This document shows positions 1 to 9,169 of a stretch of 61,589 bases of DNA, in pieces. A program made the translations under genes and the position numbers. The stretch's first letter is position 1. Each line of letters starts with the position of its first letter. The DNA comes from Tomitella cavernea (lineage in GTDB: Bacteria > Actinomycetota > Actinomycetes > Mycobacteriales > Mycobacteriaceae): the NCBI RefSeq assembly GCF_016599145.1, contig NZ_JAENKO010000026.1:1-61589 (forward strand). The letters are read 5' to 3'. Below the pieces are notes generated by a model. It made no database searches, had not been told where the DNA came from, and saw nothing but the letters and a program-made list of their open reading frames with translations.

Positions 1-1
1 G

Positions 2-163
2 GATCCGGGGGCGCCGCCGCCCGCGGGACCCACCGCGCCGGCCGAGGCCACCGCCCCCGCGGAGACCACTCCTGCGCCCGCGCCGGCCGACGCCGCGCCG
101 ACGGGGAGCGCCGACCTCGCCCCCGGTCAGGTGCCGGGACAGAACTGCCGGGTGGGCGCCTGA
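2..163 (+). CDS. pstP: C-terminal end of a protein, probably the PP2C phosphatase PstP (partial)
   Basis: Only the last 53 residues lie in the window. They are Pro/Ala/Thr-rich and end in a short segment (PGQNCRVGA) resembling the tail of mycobacterial PstP, the serine/threonine phosphatase that opposes PknA and PknB. The frame is open from the window edge, and its TGA overlaps the ATG of rodA (ATGA-type), the coupling expected in the pstP-rodA-pbpA-pknA-pknB operon. No catalytic residues are visible, so the name rests on position and tail composition. Confidence 0.55.
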   Translation, partial: DPGAPPPAGPTAPAEATAPAETTPAPAPADAAPTGSADLAPGQVPGQNCRVGA

Positions 164-1626
164 TGAGCACACCCGGACCCTCCGCTGAGGACACAGCTTT
201 CCACAGCCCGCCCGGCGGTTTCGCACCCCCGCCGCAGACCAGGAGCGGCCGCACGGCCGAGCTGTGGCTGACGCTCTTCGCGATCGCCGTCGTGTTCGCG
301 GCGCTCGTCATCGTCGAGGTGGCGATGGAACAGCACCTCACGTGGGACCTGGCCAAGTATGCCGCCGCCTACACGGTGCTGATGGTGCTTGCGCACCTGG
401 TCATCCGCCGGTTCGCGCCGTACGCGGATCCGATAATGCTGCCGATCGTGGCGCTGCTCAACGGGCTCGGACTGGTCCTGATACACCGCCTCGACCTGGC
501 CGACGAGGAGACGCAGGCCTTCCTGGGCCACCCCGAGCCCAGCTCCGACGCCAATCAGCAGATCATCTGGACGCTCATAGGGCTGATCTGCTTCGCGGTG
601 GTGCTGTACTTCCTGCGCGACCATCGCGTGCTGTCCAGCTACAGCTACACCCTGGGCCTGGCGGGCCTGGTTCTGCTGATCATCCCGGCACTGCTGCCCG
701 CGCAGTTCAGCCAGGTCAACGGCGGTCGCAACTGGATCCGCTTCGCCGGATTCTCCATCCAGCCGGGCGAGTTCGCCAAGATCCTCATCATCGTGTTCGC
801 CGCGGCGTTCCTGGTGTCCAAGAAAGACCTGTTCACCAGCGCGGGCAAGCACGTTCTCGGCCTCGACGTGCCCCGCGCACGTGACCTGGCCCCGCTGATG
901 GTGGCCGTCGTCCTGGCGATCGGCATCGCCGTGCTCAACAAGGATCTGGGCTTCGCCCTGCTGATCTTCGGCACCATCCTGGTGATGATCTACATCGCCA
1001 CCGACCGCGCCAGCTGGCTGTTCATCGGCATCGGACTGTTCCTGTTGGCCGCCACGGCCGCCTACTTCATGTTCGACCACTTCCAGCAGCGCGTGGCAGT
1101 GTGGCTGGACCCGTTCGCCACCTACAACACCAGCGGATATCAGATCTCGCAGGCGCTGTTCGGTTTCGCCACCGGCGGGCTCGCCGGTACGGGCCTGGGT
1201 AGCGGCCAGCCGAACACCGTGCCGTTCGCCAAGACCGACTTCATCATGGCCACGGTGGGCGAAGAGCTCGGACTGATCGGCATGGCCGCCGTGCTCATGC
1301 TGTTCGCGATCCTGGTGATCCGCGGCCTGCGCACCGCGCTGGCGGTCCGCGACAGCTTCGGCAAACTGCTCGCGGCGGGCCTGGCGTTCACGCTGGCCTT
1401 CCAGCTGTTCGTCGTGGTCGGGGGGGTCACCAAGCTCATTCCGCTCACCGGCCTGACCACGCCGTTCATGTCCTACGGCGGATCGTCGCTGCTCGCCAAC
1501 TACATCCTGCTGGCGGTCCTGGTCCGCATCTCGGACGAGGCCCGCCGGCCGCCGGCGCCCCCCGCGCGGCGCAACCCGACGCCGATCGGGGACGCCCCCA
1601 CGGAGATGGTGAGGAGGGTCGAGTGA
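163..1626 (+). CDS. rodA: SEDS peptidoglycan glycosyltransferase RodA/FtsW family
   Basis: This 487-residue polytopic membrane protein belongs to the SEDS family, which polymerises lipid II glycan strands together with a class B PBP. About ten hydrophobic segments are visible from residue 30. The periplasmic loop with WLDPF and GLGSGQ is present, as is the family hallmark [10 protein letters not shown] around residue 437. The start ATG overlaps the upstream stop, and the 3' end overlaps the GTG of pbpA by 4 bases, so translation is coupled. Pairing with pbpA identifies the elongation-type SEDS protein rather than the divisome FtsW. Confidence 0.96.
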   Translation: MSTPGPSAEDTAFHSPPGGFAPPPQTRSGRTAELWLTLFAIAVVFAALVIVEVAMEQHLTWDLAKYAAAYTVLMVLAHLVIRRFAPYADPIMLPIVALLNGLGLVLIHRLDLADEETQAFLGHPEPSSDANQQIIWTLIGLICFAVVLYFLRDHRVLSSYSYTLGLAGLVLLIIPALLPAQFSQVNGGRNWIRFAGFSIQPGEFAKILIIVFAAAFLVSKKDLFTSAGKHVLGLDVPRARDLAPLMVAVVLAIGIAVLNKDLGFALLIFGTILVMIYIATDRASWLFIGIGLFLLAATAAYFMFDHFQQRVAVWLDPFATYNTSGYQISQALFGFATGGLAGTGLGSGQPNTVPFAKTDFIMATVGEELGLIGMAAVLMLFAILVIRGLRTALAVRDSFGKLLAAGLAFTLAFQLFVVVGGVTKLIPLTGLTTPFMSYGGSSLLANYILLAVLVRISDEARRPPAPPARRNPTPIGDAPTEMVRRVE

Positions 1627-3113
1627 ACACACCCATGCGGCGTGTCGCCATGCTGGTGATGACCATGGTCGTCGTCCTCCTCGCCGGCGTCACCTATCTT
1701 CAGGTGTTCAAGGCCGACGAGTTGCGCGCCGACCCGCGCAACCAGCGCGTGCTCGTGGACGAGTACTCCCGCCAGCGCGGCCAGATCTCCGCGGACGGTC
1801 AGGTGCTGGCCGCGTCGGTCGAATCCGGCGACCGCTTCAAGTTCCTGCGGGTGTACCCGGCGAACCCCCACGCGCCCACCAGCCCCGAGGCCAATGCGCC
1901 GGTCACCGGCTTCTACTCGCTCAATTACGCCAGCAGCGGGCTGGAGAAGGCCGAGGACCAGATTCTCAGCGGCTCCGACGACCGGCTGTTCGGCAACCGC
2001 CTGTTCGACCTCGTCTCCGGGCGCAATCCGCGCGGCGGCAACGTGGAGACGACGATCAACCCCGTCCTGCAGCAGGTGGCCTACGATCAGCTCGCCTCGC
2101 AGGACCTCACCGGGTCCGTGGTGGCGCTGGATCCGCGCACGGGCGCGATCCTCGCCATGGTCAGCGCGCCCAGCTACGATCCGAACCTGCTGGCCGGCCA
2201 CGACGGCGCCGAGGTGGCGGCCAACTGGAAGCGCCTGCACACCGACCCGCGTTCGCCCATGCTCAACCGCGCCATCTCGCAGACCTACCCGCCCGGCTCA
2301 ACGTTCAAGGTGGTCACCTCGGCCGCCGCGCTGGAGAACGGCGCCACCATCAACGACCCGCTCACCGCCGCCGCAGGGCTCACACTGCCGGGCACGAACA
2401 CCGTGCTGCACAACTATGCGGACGAGCGCTGCGGGCCCGGCGACACGGTGCCGATGATCGAGGCGTTCGCACGCTCCTGCAACGCGGCGTTCGCGCAGCT
2501 CGGCATCAAGTACGGCGCCGACGCCCTGCGCGATACCGCCGAAGATTTCGGGATCGGGCCGGATACCCCCTCCATCCCGCTGCCGGTGGCCGACTCCACC
2601 GTCGGCACCATCCCGGACGCCGCCGCGCTGGGCCAGTCGAGCATCGGGCAGCGCGATGTCGCCCTCACGCCCCTGCAGAACGCCGTCATCGCGGCTACAG
2701 TCGCCAACGGCGGGGTGCGGATGCAGCCTTACCTGGTGGAAGAGTTGGAGGGCCCGGATCTGAAGACCTTGTCCACCACCTCGCCGACGTCCCCCGGCCA
2801 GGCCATCCCGCCGGATGTGGCCGACGAGCTCACGCAGATGATGATCGCCTCCGAGCAGAACACCACCGGAGCGGGCAGCGTGCCCGGGGTGCAGATCGCG
2901 TCCAAGACGGGCACCGCAGAGCACGGTTCCACTCCCAAGCAGACGCCGCCGCACGGCTGGTACATCGCGTTCGCGCCCGCGCAGAACCCTGTCATCGCCG
3001 TCGCCGTGATCGTCGAGGACGGCGGAAACGCGGGCCTGGCCGCCACCGGCGGCAAGATCGCCTCGCCGATCGGACGCGCGGTCATCGAGGCCGCCGTGCA
3101 AGGGGGGCAGTGA
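1623..3113 (+). CDS. pbpA: Class B penicillin-binding protein PbpA
   Basis: A 496-residue transpeptidase with an N-terminal membrane anchor (about residues 5-25), a pedestal domain, and the penicillin-binding motifs in order: STFK with Ser226, SCN at about 285, and KTG at about 428. It cross-links peptidoglycan outside the membrane and is the cognate partner of the SEDS protein encoded just upstream. The GTG start at the rodA stop is supported by the hydrophobic anchor that follows directly. In mycobacteria PbpA is a PknB substrate, consistent with the downstream kinases. Confidence 0.96.
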   Translation: MNTPMRRVAMLVMTMVVVLLAGVTYLQVFKADELRADPRNQRVLVDEYSRQRGQISADGQVLAASVESGDRFKFLRVYPANPHAPTSPEANAPVTGFYSLNYASSGLEKAEDQILSGSDDRLFGNRLFDLVSGRNPRGGNVETTINPVLQQVAYDQLASQDLTGSVVALDPRTGAILAMVSAPSYDPNLLAGHDGAEVAANWKRLHTDPRSPMLNRAISQTYPPGSTFKVVTSAAALENGATINDPLTAAAGLTLPGTNTVLHNYADERCGPGDTVPMIEAFARSCNAAFAQLGIKYGADALRDTAEDFGIGPDTPSIPLPVADSTVGTIPDAAALGQSSIGQRDVALTPLQNAVIAATVANGGVRMQPYLVEELEGPDLKTLSTTSPTSPGQAIPPDVADELTQMMIASEQNTTGAGSVPGVQIASKTGTAEHGSTPKQTPPHGWYIAFAPAQNPVIAVAVIVEDGGNAGLAATGGKIASPIGRAVIEAAVQGGQ

Positions 3114-3114
3114 C

Positions 3115-4533
3115 ATGGCTTTGCAGGGCGGCGCGATCATCTCCGAGCGCTACCGGCTTCAGCGGCACATCGCCTCCGGCGGCATGGGCGCCGTGTGGGA
3201 GGCGGTGGACCTGCGGCTCGACCGCGAGGTGGCGGTCAAGATCCTCAAACCCGAATACTCGGACGACCCGGAGTTCCTCGAGCGTTTCCGCACGGAGGCG
3301 CGCACCACCGCGCGGCTGAACCATCCCGGCATCGCCGGGGTGTTCGACTACGGCGAGACCACCGATCCGCAGGGCTCTTCGATCCCCTACTTGATCATGG
3401 AGCTGGTGCGCGGCGAGCCTCTCAACGCGGTGATCCGCCGCATGGGCACGGTGCCGGTGGACCTGGTGCTGGACATGCTCGAGCAGTGCGGCAACGCCCT
3501 GCAGGCGGCCCACCGGATGGGCCTGGTGCACCGGGACGTCAAGCCCGGCAACATCCTCATCACGCCCGCGGGCCAGGTCAAGGTCACCGACTTCGGCATC
3601 GCCAAGGCGATCGACGCCGCGCCGGTCACCCGCACCGGCATGGTGATGGGCACCGTCCAGTACATCGCACCCGAGCAGGCGCTGGGGCAGGAGGCGACGG
3701 CCGCGTCCGACGTCTACTCGCTGGGCGTGATCGCGTACGAGACGCTCACCGGCGCCCGTCCGTTCCGCGCGGACAGCACGGTCGCGATCGCGCAGCAGCA
3801 CATCGGCGAGGCGCCGGCGCCGCTGCCGGAGTCCATTCCCGCGCCGGTGCGTGAGCTCGTCCAGATCACCCTCACCAAGGACCCCGCGCAGCGCTACCGG
3901 GACGGCGGCGAGTTCGCGGCCGCCGTCGCCGCCGTGCGCGCCGGTAGCCGACCGCCGCGTCCGCTCGGCGTCGCCGGAGCCGCCGCGGTGCCCGCCACGT
4001 CCGCCATGCCGCCGACGCGCGTGGGCGGCCCTGCCGGCACGGGGATGACGCATGCCGCGCCCACGGCGGTACCCGCCGCGGACGCCACAGGCCGCGGCAA
4101 GTGGTCCACCGGGCAGAAGGCCGTGGCCTGGGCCGCGGCCCTGGTGTTGCTCGCCGCGGCGATGATCACCGGCGGCATCCTGTTCGCCGACGCCATCGAC
4201 GGAGGCGGTGGCACGGACGCCACCCCGCCGCTCGTCCCCACCACCACGGTGGCCCCACCCACCACCACGCAGACCCCCGCCACCACGCGCCGACCCACCA
4301 CGACCCAGGCCCCGACAACCACCACGACACCGCCGACGACGGAACGGACCACCACGACACCGCCGACGACGACCACCACCACACGGCGGACCACCACCCG
4401 CACCACTGCACCGACGACCACCGGCGGGACGAACGAGGGCGCCTCGAACCTGAGCACCTCCGCACGTTCCACCCCGCGGCGCACCACCGCCCAGCGCACC
4501 ACCGCCGCTGACTCCCGAGAATTGACGCCATGA
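3115..4533 (+). CDS. pknA: Serine/threonine protein kinase PknA
   Basis: A 472-residue receptor-type Ser/Thr kinase. The glycine loop GSGGMGAV-type segment, Lys42 in VAVKIL, the catalytic HRDVKPGN with Asp141 and the DFG segment are all present. A juxtamembrane linker leads to one membrane helix at about residues 340-360. The extracellular tail is short and very rich in Thr/Pro, with no PASTA domain, as in other PknA proteins. It starts one base after the pbpA stop and overlaps pknB by ATGA, so it belongs to the cell-shape operon. The Thr-rich tail is low-complexity and may be glycosylated (inference). Confidence 0.96.
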   Translation: MALQGGAIISERYRLQRHIASGGMGAVWEAVDLRLDREVAVKILKPEYSDDPEFLERFRTEARTTARLNHPGIAGVFDYGETTDPQGSSIPYLIMELVRGEPLNAVIRRMGTVPVDLVLDMLEQCGNALQAAHRMGLVHRDVKPGNILITPAGQVKVTDFGIAKAIDAAPVTRTGMVMGTVQYIAPEQALGQEATAASDVYSLGVIAYETLTGARPFRADSTVAIAQQHIGEAPAPLPESIPAPVRELVQITLTKDPAQRYRDGGEFAAAVAAVRAGSRPPRPLGVAGAAAVPATSAMPPTRVGGPAGTGMTHAAPTAVPAADATGRGKWSTGQKAVAWAAALVLLAAAMITGGILFADAIDGGGGTDATPPLVPTTTVAPPTTTQTPATTRRPTTTQAPTTTTTPPTTERTTTTPPTTTTTTRRTTTRTTAPTTTGGTNEGASNLSTSARSTPRRTTAQRTTAADSRELTP

Positions 4534-6434
4534 CGACGCCGCGCGAACTGTCCAACCGATACCGGCTGATCGAGACGATCGGCTTCGGCGGCATGTCCGA
4601 GGTGTTCCTCTCCCGCGACGACCGCCTGGGCCGCGACGTCGCCATCAAGGTACTGCGCGCCGACCTCGCCCGAGATCCCTCGTTCTACCTGCGGTTCCGC
4701 CGCGAAGCGCAGAATGCCGCCGCGCTGAACCACCCGTCGATCGTCGCCGTGTACGACACGGGCGAGGCGGAGACCGACGACGGCCCGCTGCCCTACATCG
4801 TCATGGAGTACGTCGACGGCGACACGCTGCGCGACCTGGTACGCCGCGACGGACCCATGGATCCGCGCCGCGCCACTGCCGTCATCGCCGACGTCTGTTC
4901 CGCCCTGGACTTCAGCCACCAGAACGACATCGTCCACCGCGACATCAAGCCTGCGAACGTCATGATCAACCGGGCCGGCGAGGTGAAGGTGATGGACTTC
5001 GGCATCGCGCGCGCGATGTCCGACAGCACCAGCACCATGACGCAGACGGCGGCGGTGGTGGGCACGGCCCAGTACCTCTCGCCCGAGCAGGCCCGCGGCG
5101 AACGCGTCGACTCGCGCTCGGACATCTACTCGCTCGGCTGCGTGCTCTACGAGGTTCTGGCCGGGGAGCCGCCCTTCACCGGCGACTCCCCCGTCGCCGT
5201 CGCCTACCAGCACGTGCGCGAGGAGCCCTCCGCGCCGTCGCTGGTGAACCCGGACGTGTCCGACGACCTGGACTCGATCGTGCTCAAGGCGCTGAGCAAG
5301 AACCCCGCCAACCGCTACCAGACCGCCGCCGAGATGCGCGCCGACCTCGTCAAGGTCCTTTCCGGTCAGCGGCCGGGCGCTCCGCTGGTGATGTCCGATG
5401 AGGAGCGCACCACCATCTTCGGCACCGCCCCGGCGGCGCCGCACAGGATCGGCGGGGTCACCGCGGCCGCCGTCGCCGACCAGCCGCAGCAGGAGCCGCG
5501 TGAGCACCGTTCTCGCATGCGATGGGTGTTCGCTCTGGTGGCACTGCTCATCGTCGTCGGCGGAGCCACGTTCTTTCTGGTCAACCGCGTAGGCTCGGAC
5601 GGGGGTGGCCAGGTGACGGTGCCGGACGTCACCGACCAGTCCGCATCCGACGCTCAGCTGTCTCTGCAGAACCTCGGCCTGCACGTGCTGCTGCAGCGCA
5701 AACCGGATCCGACCGTGCCCAAGGACACCGTCATCGACACCGCACCTGCGGCGGGGACCGTGGTGGACAAGGGGCGCACAGTGACCCTCGTCGTCTCGGA
5801 CGGGCCCAAACAGGTGTCGGTGCCCAGACTCGACGGCCTGACCCAGGAGGACGCCGCCAAGACGCTCGCCGACGCCGGCCTGATCGTCGCCGACGAGGTC
5901 GAGCACAAGCCGTCCACCGACGGACGCACCGGCAAGGTGGTCGCCCAGGACCCGTCGGCCGGGGTCACAGTCAACGCAGGCACCGCCATCACGCTCACCC
6001 TGGGCAGCGGACCGCAGATGGTGCGCGTGCCCGACGTCGTCGGTCAGGACATCAGCCGCGCGCAGGGTAATATCGAGGGCGCCGGATTCCAGTTCACCGT
6101 CCGCGAGACGGATAGCACCCAACCCAGCGGCACGGTCCTGAGCACCGATCCGGGCGGCGGCAGCAAACTGGAGCAGGGCAAGACGATCACCATCACCGTC
6201 TCGCGCGGCAATCAGGTCACCATGCCGGACCTCTCCGGGATGTCGCCGTCGCAGGCCACCAGCGCGCTCAGGGAGGTGGGCTGGACGGGTACCGCGGTCA
6301 CGCAGCACCCGGTGTCGACTCTCGTGCCGGCCGACGTCGGCAAGATCATCAAACAGTCGCCCGCCGCGGGGCAGCCCGTCGCCAAGAACGGCATTGTCAA
6401 CGTGGACGTGGGCAAGCTCGGCATCCCCGACTGA
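4530..6434 (+). CDS. pknB: Serine/threonine protein kinase PknB with PASTA repeats
   Basis: A 634-residue receptor kinase. The kinase domain spans about residues 10-275, with Lys40 and the HRDIKPAN catalytic loop. One membrane helix lies at about 330-350, followed by four extracellular PASTA domains that bind muropeptides or lipid II. It controls cell growth and division and closes the pstP-rodA-pbpA-pknA-pknB operon. The length and PASTA count match M. tuberculosis PknB. The next gene is convergent, after a 38-base gap containing GC-rich inverted sequence. Confidence 0.97.
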   Translation: MTTPRELSNRYRLIETIGFGGMSEVFLSRDDRLGRDVAIKVLRADLARDPSFYLRFRREAQNAAALNHPSIVAVYDTGEAETDDGPLPYIVMEYVDGDTLRDLVRRDGPMDPRRATAVIADVCSALDFSHQNDIVHRDIKPANVMINRAGEVKVMDFGIARAMSDSTSTMTQTAAVVGTAQYLSPEQARGERVDSRSDIYSLGCVLYEVLAGEPPFTGDSPVAVAYQHVREEPSAPSLVNPDVSDDLDSIVLKALSKNPANRYQTAAEMRADLVKVLSGQRPGAPLVMSDEERTTIFGTAPAAPHRIGGVTAAAVADQPQQEPREHRSRMRWVFALVALLIVVGGATFFLVNRVGSDGGGQVTVPDVTDQSASDAQLSLQNLGLHVLLQRKPDPTVPKDTVIDTAPAAGTVVDKGRTVTLVVSDGPKQVSVPRLDGLTQEDAAKTLADAGLIVADEVEHKPSTDGRTGKVVAQDPSAGVTVNAGTAITLTLGSGPQMVRVPDVVGQDISRAQGNIEGAGFQFTVRETDSTQPSGTVLSTDPGGGSKLEQGKTITITVSRGNQVTMPDLSGMSPSQATSALREVGWTGTAVTQHPVSTLVPADVGKIIKQSPAAGQPVAKNGIVNVDVGKLGIPD

Positions 6435-6472
6435 GCCACGCCCGCGGGCCGGGGCCCGACGGGGCAGGGTTG

Positions 6473-7123
6473 CTAGCGCGCCCCCGCGGCGGTCGCCGCC
6501 ACCTCGGCCTCGAGGCGGTCCACGAGACGTGGGTCGACAATGAGCCCGCACGAGCGCAGCCACGTCGCGAGCATGCGGTGCCCGCCCTCGGAGAGCACCG
6601 ACTCGGGATGGAACTGCACGCCGTCGATCGGCAGGTCGCGGTGGCGCACCGCCATCACCACACCCGAGTCCGTGCGCGCCGTCACGACCAGCTCCGCCGG
6701 AACCGTCGCCGGATCCAGTGTGAGCGAGTGGTATCGGGTGGCGGTGAACGGACTCGGCACGCCGCTGAGCACACCCGAACCGTCGTGCGCGACCACGCTC
6801 GTCTTGCCGTGCAGCAGCTCGGGAGCACGGGTCACCGTGGCCCCGAACACCGCGCCGATCGCCTGATGCCCCAGGCACACGCCCAACAGCGGGATCCGCA
6901 TGGCGCCGCAGCGGCGGACGATGTCCATCGACGCGCCCGCCCGCTGCGGGGTGCCCGGGCCGGGGCTGATGAGCACGCCGTCCACGCCACCCAGCACCGA
7001 GTCCAGGTCGGCGAGCCGCTCGTCGTCGTTGCGCCACACGTCCGCGTCCACGCCCAACTGGCCCAGGTACTGCACCAGGTTGAACACGAAGCTGTCGTAG
7101 TTGTCGATGACGAGGATCCGCAT
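6473..7123 (-). CDS. trpG: Class I glutamine amidotransferase, anthranilate/aminodeoxychorismate synthase component II
   Basis: A 216-residue glutaminase subunit that supplies ammonia for anthranilate or 4-amino-4-deoxychorismate synthesis (TrpG/PabA). The chosen ATG gives the canonical start MRILVIDNYDSF; the open frame runs 16 codons further upstream without homology. The nucleophile Cys in GVCLGHQ and the catalytic His-Glu in FHPES are present. The position opposite pknB matches Rv0013 of M. tuberculosis. No synthase component I lies nearby, so TrpG and PabA roles cannot be separated here; it may serve both. Confidence 0.93.
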   Translation of the reverse strand: MRILVIDNYDSFVFNLVQYLGQLGVDADVWRNDDERLADLDSVLGGVDGVLISPGPGTPQRAGASMDIVRRCGAMRIPLLGVCLGHQAIGAVFGATVTRAPELLHGKTSVVAHDGSGVLSGVPSPFTATRYHSLTLDPATVPAELVVTARTDSGVVMAVRHRDLPIDGVQFHPESVLSEGGHRMLATWLRSCGLIVDPRLVDRLEAEVAATAAGAR

Positions 7124-7176
7124 GGCGCGGATAATACCCGGGTGCGGGGTCATCGCTGCAGGTCGGTGCACCGCAG

Positions 7177-7974
7177 TCAGCCGCCGAGCGGCCGCGCATA
7201 CCGCAGCGGCGGGGTGGCGCCGGCCGCCGCGACCTGCTGCGCATCGGAGCTAGTCACGTCGTATCCCAGCCCGTAGCGCTCGGCGTACTGCTTGTAGATC
7301 TGCACGCCACGCTCCCGGTCCAGCGCGCGCCGCAGCGATGCGACCGGCCCGATCGCCGTGATGACGTATGGCGGACTGTAGGTGCGGCCGCCCAACAGGA
7401 GGGTGTTGCCGATGCAGAGCGGAGCGGACAGGGTGGTCACGCGCTGATCCTGCACCTGGATGGCGTCCGCGCCACCAGCCCACAGCGCGTTGAGCACCGA
7501 CTGCACGTCCTGCTGGTGCACCACCAGGTCGTCCGGTCGCGCGCCGGCCGGGTAGTTGCCCGCGGCATCGCGCTTCGCGTCCGTGAGCGTCACCGTGACC
7601 CCCGGGCCGGTCAGGGCTTCCATGCCGGCCTGCTCGCCGAGCGCTTCCGCCTGATCGAGCAACCCCGCGACCCCCGCATCGCTGCGCGCGGCGCGCGCCT
7701 GCGCCGCCGCGAGCCGTGACTGCAGACCGTCGCGGTCGGCCCGGGCGGCGTCGGTGTCGTCGCGCGCCTGACGGACCAGGTCGGACAGCCGCGCGGAATC
7801 GGCCGTGCGCAGCTCCCTGCCCTGCGAGCTGACGTAGGTGAGGGCGATGAGCAGCCCCATCACCGCACACACGACCGGAACCCCCCAGCGCCACGCCGAC
7901 GACCGGCCGCGCCGGGGTCCGTCGTCGCGCGCAGGACCGTCACGCGCAGGATCCTGCGTGCTCTTGTCGTTCAC
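7177..7974 (-). CDS. DUF881 family membrane-anchored protein
   Basis: A 265-residue protein with a basic N-terminus, one membrane helix at about residues 30-50, an Ala/Arg-rich coiled-coil-like stretch (about 60-120) and a DUF881 domain. It corresponds in position to Rv0012. The function of the family is not established; related proteins sit beside division genes, suggesting an envelope or division role (inference). It reads in the same direction as trpG, 53 bases upstream of it, and is divergent from crgA. Confidence 0.88.
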   Translation of the reverse strand: MNDKSTQDPARDGPARDDGPRRGRSSAWRWGVPVVCAVMGLLIALTYVSSQGRELRTADSARLSDLVRQARDDTDAARADRDGLQSRLAAAQARAARSDAGVAGLLDQAEALGEQAGMEALTGPGVTVTLTDAKRDAAGNYPAGARPDDLVVHQQDVQSVLNALWAGGADAIQVQDQRVTTLSAPLCIGNTLLLGGRTYSPPYVITAIGPVASLRRALDRERGVQIYKQYAERYGLGYDVTSSDAQQVAAAGATPPLRYARPLGG

Positions 7975-8146
7975 GGACGATCACACCTTCCAACCGTGCA
8001 GCCGGTTCCGTCCATGCGTCATACCCTGCGGTTAGGTTAGCGTGTAGGCGAGGGTGCCGGAAACGGCGCGGCGCACGAGCGGACGCGCTACCGGGGAGGA
8101 CACGGCGCCCACCCACCCGTAGCAGGACGCAAGCAAGTGAGGACCC

Positions 8147-8422
8147 ATGCCCAAGTCGAAGGTTCGCAAGAAAAAGGGCGGCGTCGCCGCGGCGGCCCCG
8201 TCCAACCGCACGCCGGTCAAGGTCGCCGGCGGTCCGTCCAGCACCCTCTACGTGTCGGTGATGCTCGGTCTGATGATCATCGGCCTGGCATGGCTGATCC
8301 TGATGTACCTGTCCGGCTCGGCGTCGTGGCTCACGTGGATGGCTGACCTCGGCGGCTGGAACTACCTCATCGGATTCGGGTTCATGGTCGCCGGACTGTT
8401 GATGACGATGGGGTGGCGCTAG
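8147..8422 (+). CDS. crgA: Cell division protein CrgA
   Basis: A 91-residue protein with a basic N-terminus (PKSKVRKKKGG) and two membrane helices at about residues 38-58 and 70-88, the standard CrgA architecture. CrgA stabilises the divisome by contacting FtsZ, FtsQ, FtsI and Wag31 in mycobacteria. A GAGG ribosome-binding site precedes the ATG. Its place next to the DUF881 and PH-domain genes reproduces the conserved mycobacterial order. Confidence 0.96.
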   Translation: MPKSKVRKKKGGVAAAAPSNRTPVKVAGGPSSTLYVSVMLGLMIIGLAWLILMYLSGSASWLTWMADLGGWNYLIGFGFMVAGLLMTMGWR

Positions 8423-8451
8423 CCTCGGCGATGCGGCCCGGCGCGCGAATG

Positions 8452-8500
8452 ACATCGATGTAACTTCTCCACACCTGTGGAGAAGCCTTGTGGATAAGTT
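8452..8500 (+). repeat. Copy A of a ~50-bp imperfect repeat with DnaA-box-like 9-mers
   Basis: It begins ACATCGATGTAACTT and contains the perfect inverted pair TTCTCCACA-CC-TGTGGAGAA (8465-8484), followed by TGTGGATAA (8489-8497), the exact complement of the E. coli DnaA box TTATCCACA. A second copy lies at 9037-9093. It separates crgA from the PH-domain gene; the alternative GTG start of that gene falls inside the box. Confidence 0.7.
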
Positions 8501-8519
8501 TCGGGGACAGGATGCGACG

Positions 8520-8993
8520 ATGACCGGGCCGGAGGCGGCGCCCCAGCTGGCGTGGGCGCCGAAGTGGGCGGCGGTGGTGGCCGCACTCGTCGGCGCCGTG
8601 GTGCTGGGCGTCGGCTCCGCGTCGTACTCGGACGACATCGTCGGCCGCGGCCTGCTCGGGCTCGCGGCCGTACTGCTGCTGATCATCGCGGCTATCGGGG
8701 GCCTTGTGCGCCCGCGCCTGCGCGTGGTCCCCGGTGCCGGCGGCGCGGCGCCCCTCCTGGCCGTGCGCACGCCCTTCACCAGCCGCGAGTACCGCATCGA
8801 CCAGATCTACCGCCTGCGCGTTGTCCGCTACCCGCGCCTGGCGCGCAAGGTGCCGATCCTCGAGATCGACGTGCGCGAACCCGACGAACGGCTGCTGCTG
8901 CTCTCCCGGTGGGATCTCGGCACCAACCCCGACCGCGTCTACTCCGCACTCGTCGAGGCCCGTGCCGTGCCGCCGGAGCCCTACGGCCTCTGA
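8520..8993 (+). CDS. PH domain-containing membrane protein (Rv0010c-like)
   Basis: A 157-residue protein with two membrane helices at about residues 18-36 and 45-62, followed by a bacterial PH-like domain whose Arg/Leu-rich strands run to the C-terminus. It corresponds to Rv0010c beside crgA. The function is unknown. The ATG at 8520 was preferred over a GTG 30 bases upstream because that GTG lies within the DnaA-box-like repeat and adds an unrelated leader. Confidence 0.85.
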   Translation: MTGPEAAPQLAWAPKWAAVVAALVGAVVLGVGSASYSDDIVGRGLLGLAAVLLLIIAAIGGLVRPRLRVVPGAGGAAPLLAVRTPFTSREYRIDQIYRLRVVRYPRLARKVPILEIDVREPDERLLLLSRWDLGTNPDRVYSALVEARAVPPEPYGL

Positions 8994-9036
8994 CCGCCCC
9001 CTCCGCGCGCGCTCCTGTCCGCGCGCCTGTGAATTA

Positions 9037-9093
9037 CATGGATGTAACTTGCTCACAGCTGGGGATATCCCTGTGGATAACTTGGGGAAAGTT
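9037..9093 (+). repeat. Copy B of the DnaA-box-like repeat
   Basis: It begins ACATGGATGTAACTT, matching 14 of 15 bases of copy A, and carries TGTGGATAA at 9072-9080, preceded by a 21-base middle part that matches copy A loosely. A short AACTT/AAGTT dyad follows. It lies between the 3' ends of the PH-domain gene and the convergent rhomboid gene, so it cannot be the promoter of either. Confidence 0.65.
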
Positions 9094-9169
9094 GCACGGG
9101 CACCCGCGGATCGTCGGGTCGGCACGGTGCGCATCGCACTGGGCGCCGCGGCGGGGGCCGCCGTCCGCG

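Noticed and set aside
127-1632. Long open frame on the minus strand across rodA
   Set aside because: Mirror frame of a confident gene in GC-rich DNA, with His/Gln/Arg-rich composition and no motifs.
6445-6458. CGGGCC-GG-GGCCCG inverted sequence after pknB as a terminator
   Set aside because: A two-base loop is too small for a stable simple hairpin; the pairing may be incidental in GC-rich sequence.
3894-7244. 1116-codon open frame on the minus strand covering pknA 3' end, pknB and trpG
   Set aside because: Shadow frame; both kinases have complete motifs in the forward direction.
8033-8045. GGTTAGGTTAGCG upstream of crgA, resembling half of an iron box
   Set aside because: Only one arm matches the DtxR/IdeR consensus, and neither neighbour is an iron gene.
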